Part shown: piece after piece, positions 58,021-64,000 of the stretch
Layout of the letters: each line of letters starts with the position of its first letter
Position numbering within the stretch: the stretch's first letter is position 1
Source of the DNA: Bremia lactucae
Lineage: Eukaryota > Oomycota > Peronosporomycetes > Peronosporales > Peronosporaceae
Length of the DNA: 64,000 bases
Assembly: GCF_004359215.1 (NCBI RefSeq)
Contig: NC_090619.1
Span: 6,203,203-6,267,202 of the forward strand
Direction: 5' to 3'
The notes under the pieces: generated by a model
Databases searched by the model: none
What the model saw: the letters and a program-made list of their open reading frames with translations, nothing else
Told to the model about the DNA's origin: nothing
Made by a program: the position numbers and the translations under genes

Positions 58021-58334
58021 ATTTAATGAGACCTTCTCCAGAATAGAGGCAAGTGGTAATGCGGCCACTGCTCTTGACCCTGTGCTTTGACGTGGTCGTG
58101 GTAGGCCTGCAGGGTCGCTTGGTGCCACAGGGCTGCGTCTTGACCTTTCGTTTCATGAGCATGCCATTTTTTTAGAGGCAGCAAGAGTTGAACCTGCTAC
58201 CCTTTCAGTGTCACTGCCAGTGAGAGAACGCGTGCCCAACCTACTTACCGGCGTTGCCTTCAAGTTGGTCATACCAGGGCCAGTCACGGATGCTTCCTTC
58301 GGCCAGCAGCACATACGTAATATTATATACATAT

Positions 58335-58407
58335 GTAGCCCATAAATCTCTAGAAATCCCTAGCTCTGGTGGGGATAATAAAAACTCCGGTGGAAATAAT
58401 ATATCCC
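58335..58407. repeat. Right terminal inverted repeat of MULE relic
   Basis: Carries ggataataaaaactccggtgg, the complement of the left end, with several mismatches farther in. Confidence 0.7.
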
Positions 58408-58855
58408 TTCTTATATTTAGGGGAATTGCTGCGGACACCGTGTCCCGGCCGATTTTTGTTTTTAAATTTTAAGAAATTTCATAGTATGCCCCTCTTTTGA
58501 TCCGAAATTCTTATACTACCCCTATTTTCTTAATTCACAATATGCTTTTTTTCACATACATGTTAATGACCAGCCATAACATCACACGCAGCCATTCACT
58601 GAACAGACAAATGACAAAATGAAGTTAAAAAAATTCAAATCGCACACATTATATGTATATTTTAAGCTTGCGACGGACTCGTGGAGACTGAGGCGATAAC
58701 AACTCACGGATGCTTAGTCCTTAAGTGACTGCCGTGATGATACAACATGTGCTAGGTTGTCTTCATTCGTGACAGCAAACGCTTATTTCTGTGATTTTAA
58801 ACCTCTCTTGTTCATATAATTCCTACAATACCTGCGCGCATTTTCATTGCAAAGG
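58408..58855. other. Spacer, no gene recognised
   Basis: AT-rich sequence between the MULE right end and the gypsy 5' LTR. Nothing supported. Confidence 0.55.
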
Positions 58856-59642
58856 TGTAACGGGCTAAGTTGCCCCAATGTTACACAATAGGGAATCGTC
58901 AATTACTTCAATAAAGTAACTAGACCCACCACTCGGGTGTGATTCACATTTGTGACCATCCCTTGGGTATGTGATGCACATAGGTGCATTCACATTAGAA
59001 GGGATGATGCCTAGCGTCATCCGTTAAGCGACGTATCTAGAAATATGGGCTCGCCATACATTATAGTGTTATCTACAGAGATAACGTTTTGAATTGGTGA
59101 AATAGGTATTTATATTTAATACGATTAAATATAAATCAGTCTGAAAAACCCTTTCTACTTAGTAAGTGTGCACGAGGAGCCGGATTACCGCTCCCGTGGC
59201 GACACTTTACTAGAGTGCTTAGTGCGTTGGGTGAGGTCACTAAAATGCCCACCACAACTACCTCACTGCACGCAAGAGATTCAATTTTGACGAAGTCTTC
59301 TTATTGGAACCCCGTACTTCTCATTACACTATGGGGAATTTCGGCTACAGAGCCTCCTCCCACCCAACTATCACACACCTTCGGTGCGGGTTGGCAGGGC
59401 GGCCATCCATTGGATGGCTGCTCGTCTGCTTCTGAGCCTATCTCCGGCGATGTGTCATCGTACCGCCCTCCGCGGGTATCGATCCACGTACCTCCCGGTC
59501 CCAGTTCCAGTGCTTAACCACTCGGCCACTGAGGTCGGTACTGCACGCAAGAGAAGACGGTATAACCGTTTTTTCGCTGTGCTAGGGTATGTGTCTAAGC
59601 AGAGCGTGACCGCTTTAAGACGTGCCCGCCTACACTTGACAC
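58856..59642 (+). repeat. 5' LTR of gypsy element 3, with SINE inside
   Basis: It starts TGTAACGGGCTAAG. It matches the solo LTR at 35498-35969 apart from the SINE (59280-59539) and an extra 60-bp segment near 58965-59010 bounded by CATCCCTT and AAGGGATG. Confidence 0.78.
59280..59539 (-). mobile_element. tRNA-derived SINE with 15-bp target duplication
   Basis: This insertion of about 260 bp in the gypsy LTR is flanked by exact copies of ACTGCACGCAAGAGA (59265-59279 and 59540-59554). Its minus strand begins with a tRNA-like head: A box TGGCCGAGTGG (59518-59528) and B box GGATCGATACC (59475-59485). Six of seven acceptor pairs (ACCGACC/GGGCGGT) remain. An unrelated body follows and the element ends near TCAAAATTGAA. 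The solo LTR at 35872-35886 shows the uninterrupted site. The 3' tail is not poly(A). Confidence 0.8.
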
Positions 59643-59899
59643 TCATCTCTGCGTGTGTACGTGAGGAGCCTCGACATCGATTGGGCTCATTCCCCCCACC
59701 TCTTCTCCTGAGCAACATGTTGCTTAGTTGGAGCAGTTTAAGGCATTCGTGCTCGAACAGCGGAGAGCCGCGTCCGAGGCACAACAGGTCCATGCTGTGG
59801 TGGAGTCCGTCACTCAGACTCAGGATGAGCTGAAGCATGAGCAGGCTCGGAGCGAGGCTTTCAACAGCCGCATCAGCTGAGGCCCATTCGGATGGACCC

Positions 59900-60640
59900 G
59901 CCCAGGTTCGTCGGAACTGCAGCGCACACGAGTGTCCACTGGCTGTAAGCCGTGGAGCAATGCAGTGCCACGCAGCTCATCGAGGACGACAGCCGGATGG
60001 TGTCGTACGCCATGTCGCGCCTGTGCGGTAAGGCCTCTGAGTGGGCTTACTCGGCGCTTATGGCGGACAGAAAGGCATTCCCTACATGGGCGAATTTTAA
60101 GACAAAGGTACGCGCCATGTACCAGCCGCCGAACAACGAACTGTTGCTTCAAGCGCGCTCTTTGGAGCGCGACAGTCGAAGCGACCTGCAAGATTACGTG
60201 CAAGACATGCGCTCGTCATCGGCGTCCATTACCGTAGGTCAGATTCCGGAGCACATTAAGGTGCCCATTTTATGAACGGACTACGGCATGGCCCATCTCG
60301 ACAGGCCCTCTTTAGAAAGGTGCCGTCGACGATGGAAGAGGCAATCCAAATTGCCTTGGTTGAGGAGCAATCCTACAACAGTGCCTCAGAGACAGCTTGG
60401 TAAAGCCGTCGGCCGAGAGGACAGATGCCACTCCCATGGAGTTGGGCAGTGCAGATGTAGTCTGCTTTAAATGCGGCAAGCGCGGCTATATGATGGCTTG
60501 CTGCTACGGTCCTTGCTGGGGCAAAGATGCCCAGCAAGAGGACTCCCTTTCCAAAGGGCGATAACAAGAACCGGCGTGCGAGATGCATGAGTTCTCCATC
60601 GACCACTGAGGGGTCGATGGAGAACAGTAGGGGCGGGATG
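59900..60640 (+). pseudogene. gag with degenerate knuckle, gypsy element 3
   Basis: The frame at 59952-60275 has MSRLCGKASEWAYSALMADR, FKTKVRAMYQPPNNE and SDLQDYVQDMR, typical of the retrotransposon Gag fold. At about 60462-60510 CFKCGKRGYMMACC is a knuckle with Tyr replacing His. Frameshifts separate the pieces. Confidence 0.72.
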
Positions 60641-60765
60641 CCCTACTGACGCGGACTCTGAAGCTACCTCTAAGTTCAAAGTTGTCAAACAAATGGGTAG
60701 CATAGTCCCTGAGGTCTCGAAATTTCGGACCTAAACCCTGCTGGTCTATAGCGCTCTATGATCAG

Positions 60766-61555
60766 GTGATGACCCTTCTAGTGGATTCGGGTGCATCACA
60801 AAATTTTGTGAAACTCGCGGCTCTAAAAAAGAGACCGGCGATGTTTGAGTGGCTTTGCCAGGATGGCAAGCGAGAAGAGGCGACTGTTCGTTTAGCGAAC
60901 GGCGCTCTCGTAAAGTCTGAGGGATTCCAGGTAGAACTCGCCTTCAGCTTTAATGACTTCTCTCGTAAAGAGAAGTTTACAGTGCTAGGTACAGAGAGTC
61001 CGTATGAACTCATCCAACGGATACCATGGTTGGCAAAGCACCAATTATGGATAGACTGGCTACACGCACAGTTGCGAACTCTACGCAGTACACGGGAAAG
61101 GATGTGCTCCTGCGAAAGTCGTATGCAACTGGTGTCGTGTCGAACACAGTTGAGATTGCGTTGACGCAATGTCAAACGTCACCAATTCCTACCCAGCTCG
61201 TGGAGCTGGGGTATTGAAAAAGGCAATGACAAGTAGTCATGTATCCCATAGTCCTGCACAGAGTCGAGAGCCTGTGGCAGTAGACAGCGAGCTGACAGGA
61301 AGTCAAGCGTCGCATGAATCGGCACAGTGCACAGAGCCTGGTGTAATTGGAAGGGGTGTGTTAGCCAGGAGAGCAACGGCACCCGCTTCCCAGTCAAACG
61401 TCGTGGCGACTCGGAGAACGAGAACCGGACAGATTAGGACGATCAAAGGCACGTCTAAACGAGTGACTATTAAACCAGTTCCTGTTAAAGAGGACGGGAC
61501 TTCGAACGAGGTGTTCGAGGCCGTCAAAGACGAAATTGCGGAGGCATCCTCTTGA
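60766..61555 (+). pseudogene. Retropepsin and linker, gypsy element 3
   Basis: LLVDSGASQNFVKLAAL (60775-60830) is an intact D-S-G-A active-site motif. The domain continues to IPWLAKHQLWIDW. A shifted frame carries a low-complexity linker (61169-61555, TRRTRTGQIRTIKGTSKRVT). The protease part could have been functional recently. Confidence 0.75.
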
Positions 61556-61639
61556 GGTGCTCGGGAAGTCCTTAAATTGGCTGAGGAGATAGTAAATCTC
61601 CCGGAGATGTCGTGGAATATGTACCTTGTTGAATTTTAA

Positions 61640-62620
61640 GGAAGGAAAGATCCACAAAATAGTCACACCAGTTCCGGAAGAGAACTTGGTGGACTGTTAC
61701 TCGTCGTCCGCAATAGACGAGAGCGTCCTAGAAACGGACAAGAAGAAACGGTTCGCTGCTCAAGGCTGGGATGCCTTGAGAGACAGTCCGTTCTTTGAGG
61801 TTCTGTGGAACCATCGCGATGTGTTCCCGGAAGAAGTGCCGCGCCGCCTACCAGCAGATAGGGGCATTGGGCACGAAATAGACCTCGAATTCGGCACCAA
61901 GTTTTGTGTGACCAGGCAATGACTGTTGCCGAAAGAACGAGTCGATTATATCGATTAGTTCTTCGACAAGCGAGCGAAGGCGGGACATGTCCGTGAAAGC
62001 AAATTGCCTCACTGCAGTCTGACCTTTTGTTTGCGTAAAGCCACAGGTGGATGGCGCGTGGTTCATGCTTTGCAATAAGCTGAACACGACGACCGTACCG
62101 GCGCAAACGCCATTTCCACGGAAAGAAGTTTTGTTGAACTCCATGGGAAAGTCAAATATCTTTTTCGGGTCGAATTTGAAGGATAGCTACTACTATGAAC
62201 TCATGAGAGAGTCCGATGTAGCTAAAACAGCTGTAAGCACCCCAAGCGATGTGCTTTGGGAGTGGCTTGCGATGCCCCAAGGTCTGAAAAACGCGCCAGC
62301 TACATTCAACCGAGTGGTGACTCACATGATGCGTCTAGTAGGGCCGAGGACGGGCTGAGCGCAATAGAGTTGCACAAGCGACATTTAGACGCTGTGTTGC
62401 AGACTTTGAAGAACGTTCAACTGTACGTCAACTTGCATGAGTTCGTTATAGGGGTCCCCGAGATACATGTGCTGGGCTGCATCGTAGGTACACATGGTGT
62501 ACGAGCAGACCCAGACAAGGTAAAATCGGTAAAGGAATGGCCAATCATACGGCATGTGAAGGATTTGCGCCAATTCCTAGGGCTCGCTAATTACTTGCAT
62601 ACGCTAATTACTTGCATAAA
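61640..62620 (+). pseudogene. Reverse transcriptase, gypsy element 3, active site deleted
   Basis: WNHRDVFPEEVPRRLPADRG (about 61810) and VVHAFNKLN-like wording near 62050 lead to SYYYELMRESDVAKTAVSTP and MPQGLKNAPATFNRV (62270-62320). Where FDD should follow, at about 62340-62370, the frame stops and continues HKRHLDAVLQTLKNVQLYV without the Asp pair. DLRQFLGLANYL (62560-62600) is the thumb. It cannot polymerise DNA. Confidence 0.75.
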
Positions 62621-62679
62621 TATAGCAAGAACTATGCTGAGCAAACTAAATTATTATCTGACCACGTTAAAAGGACGCA

Positions 62680-63000
62680 GAATGAGTTCGGTTACAAGAA
62701 CAAGATGATGCGTTCACATCAGTGAAGCAAGCTCTTGTAGAGGCACCGGTCTTGGCATTGCCGATCGCTGATAAGCCCTTTAGCGTCCTCGCGATGCAAG
62801 TAATTTTGCAATCGGCAGCGCACTCATGCATCAGGATGACGACGGCGTTGACCGCGTCATCTCTTATCAGTCCCGGGCTTACATTCTTCTCTGAATTCAT
62901 TTTTTAAAACTGATTATGTGCCGGGTAAGACGAACGTCTTTGCTGACGCTTTATCGCGCAGACCAGACTTCAAAATTAGACACCAGGTAAGTGTGTCTCA
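62680..63000 (+). pseudogene. RNase H remnant, gypsy element 3
   Basis: VKQALVEAPVLALPIADKPF begins the domain. After loss of most of it, DYVPGKTNVFADALSRRPDF (62907-62975) is the standard end. The catalytic Asp region is changed. Confidence 0.68.
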
Positions 63001-63116
63001 TGCTAAAGCACACTTATAGCCGTCAACGTTGGCAGCCATGAAAGCATACCACGTGACGAGCTCGTTAGCCTCTGAAATAAAAGAGAGCTACAGTCAGGAC
63101 GACCATTGTCGCCGGC

Positions 63117-63182
63117 TTTGGATCACTTTGGTGGACGAAAGGTTACCCTTTTGGATCACTTTGGTGGACGAAAGGTTGCCCT
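63117..63182 (+). repeat. 33-bp tandem repeat, two copies
   Basis: Units at 63117-63149 and 63150-63182 (tttggatcactttggtggac...) are identical but for one base. The length is a multiple of three. Confidence 0.85.
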
Positions 63183-63289
63183 TTCACTCACCCGAAAGCT
63201 AAGCTAAATCGCTTTAGCTACAGCAATGGCCTGTTATGACATCAGCTGTCACCTTGTGATCCCTTGAGAATATGTGTGTGCCTCATGAC

Positions 63290-63420
63290 ACAGATCCCAA
63301 GCTGATGATCCTTGACGAGCTCCATGATGCGCCATCAAGTGGGCATCTGGGCCATGAAAAGACATTCTTACGAGTGTCAAATGAATTTTGGTGGCCACAC
63401 CTATATTGATGGATGGCCAA
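63290..63420 (+). pseudogene. Integrase zinc-domain remnant, gypsy element 3
   Basis: ILDELHDAPSSGHLGHEKTF and then NEFWWPHLY is the HH half of the integrase HHCC domain. The CC half and the core are missing: the sequence departs after about 63420. Confidence 0.7.
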
Positions 63421-64000
63421 CTATATTCGCTCTTCCCCATCATGGTGAGCATTGTTACGCAAGGTACGTCCATGCAGACGACGAAGGCGGTTCCGACCAA
63501 CGTGATGACCATATTGGGGATGCGGAACAGCTTGAAATCAAGTCCTATTGACAGCTCTACATGTTGTGTAGATCGATCATCCCGCATTCTTGTAGACAAC
63601 ACCTGCTGCTGGGGGTTGTGCAACGTCCCTCTCTGCCACGTTGCGTAAGCTGGAACCAGTCAACTCGTCTTCATTTGGTGGTCGTGGACCTGTGGTAGGC
63701 TCGCTAATATGCAATAGGATGGTCCAGTTGAGCCTTCTGGATCTTATGCAGGTCTTAACCCGGATGAATTTGGATATAAAACTGCCGTCATCGATCCCGG
63801 CGGCTACAGCGGCACTATATGCCCAGTATATGTGCAATCTGTGAGTATCGGTACCCGTTTTCTTCTGGGCAAGTACCAATATTTTGCAAGCTACCCGAGA
63901 GAGCCATTATACGATTAAGACGTGCAGGACGATGAAAGTGCGCATGTACAGCAGTACTACCAGATGACAGACGGTGATTCGCATGAAACCGGGATTGTCC
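63421..64000. other. No gene recognised at window end
   Basis: Frames on both strands (63577-63879 minus, 63641-63844 plus) have no domain that I recognise. It may be unrelated sequence inserted in the integrase gene. Confidence 0.45.

Larger units (their letters stand above)
56542..58407. mobile_element. Mutator-like DNA transposon relic with TIRs
   Basis: The left end (GGGAGATATTATTCCCACCG, 56542 onward) and the reverse complement of the right end (up to 58407) agree over about 70 bp, sharing CCACCGGAGTTTTTATTATC. Flanks TTCTTTTA (56534-56541) and TTCTTATA (58408-58415) look like a one-mismatch target duplication. Inside is a MULE transposase relic (57120-58020) and a copia fragment (56700-57060). 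The insertion sits right beside the CHMP2-like gene. Confidence 0.7.
58856..64000 (+). mobile_element. Ty3/gypsy retrotransposon (element 3), decayed, runs off the window
   Basis: The 5' LTR (58856 to about 59642, enlarged by a SINE) is followed by gag, knuckle, protease, linker, RT, RNase H and integrase zinc domain in gypsy order on plus. RT has lost its FDD box by deletion near 62345. No 3' LTR is seen before the window ends. It is a different family from elements 1 and 2, having other LTR and gag sequences. Confidence 0.82.

Overview
The window looks like nuclear DNA of a plant-pathogenic oomycete (Peronosporales: downy mildew or Phytophthora relative). Reasons: very short spliceosomal introns (57-71 bp), compact divergent and convergent housekeeping genes, a small secreted protein with an RxLR motif, and retroelement protein families that I recognise from oomycetes. 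The species cannot be named from the sequence.

Layout. 1-1445: degenerate DNA with an integrase scrap and a perfect palindrome. 1446-2810: NIPA-type Mg transporter (minus). 3887-12190: decayed chromodomain Ty3/gypsy element on plus, carrying an antisense ORF between its chromodomain and 3' LTR. 12415-34491: Ty1/copia element on minus whose 3' LTR is split by a non-LTR retrotransposon (LINE). Most of this composite is present twice (12853-22805 and 22807-33265), joined at a single N (22806), so an assembly false duplication is likely. 34492-37294: LTR pieces and a copia scrap. 37295-43505: gene island with a candidate RxLR effector (plus), AP-4 beta adaptin (minus, 2 exons), a lysophospholipase/monoacylglycerol lipase-like hydrolase (plus, 2 exons) and an SFT2-family protein (minus). 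43900-50690: broken gypsy pieces in plus, minus, plus order, followed by a copia relic. 50700-52940: nothing recognised. 52942-56448: second gene island with a CLK/LAMMER-like kinase (minus, 3 exons), MOB4/phocein (plus) and CHMP2/VPS2 ESCRT-III (minus). 56542-58407: decayed Mutator-like DNA transposon with terminal inverted repeats. 58856-64000: third gypsy element, with a tRNA-derived SINE inserted in its 5' LTR.

The intact genes are ordinary cell-biology functions, mostly membrane traffic (AP-4 beta, SFT2, CHMP2), lipid hydrolysis, Mg transport and signalling (CLK, MOB4). Several reading frames are complete only after removing introns with GT..AG ends, which I placed by hand. Apart from these eight genes the coding potential comes from dead transposons. 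The points most worth a second look are the protein-level-conserved antisense ORF in the gypsy family, the OTU-like domain in the LINE, the SINE with an exact 15-bp target duplication and an empty-site counterpart, the small secreted RxLR candidate, and the probable false duplication around the N.
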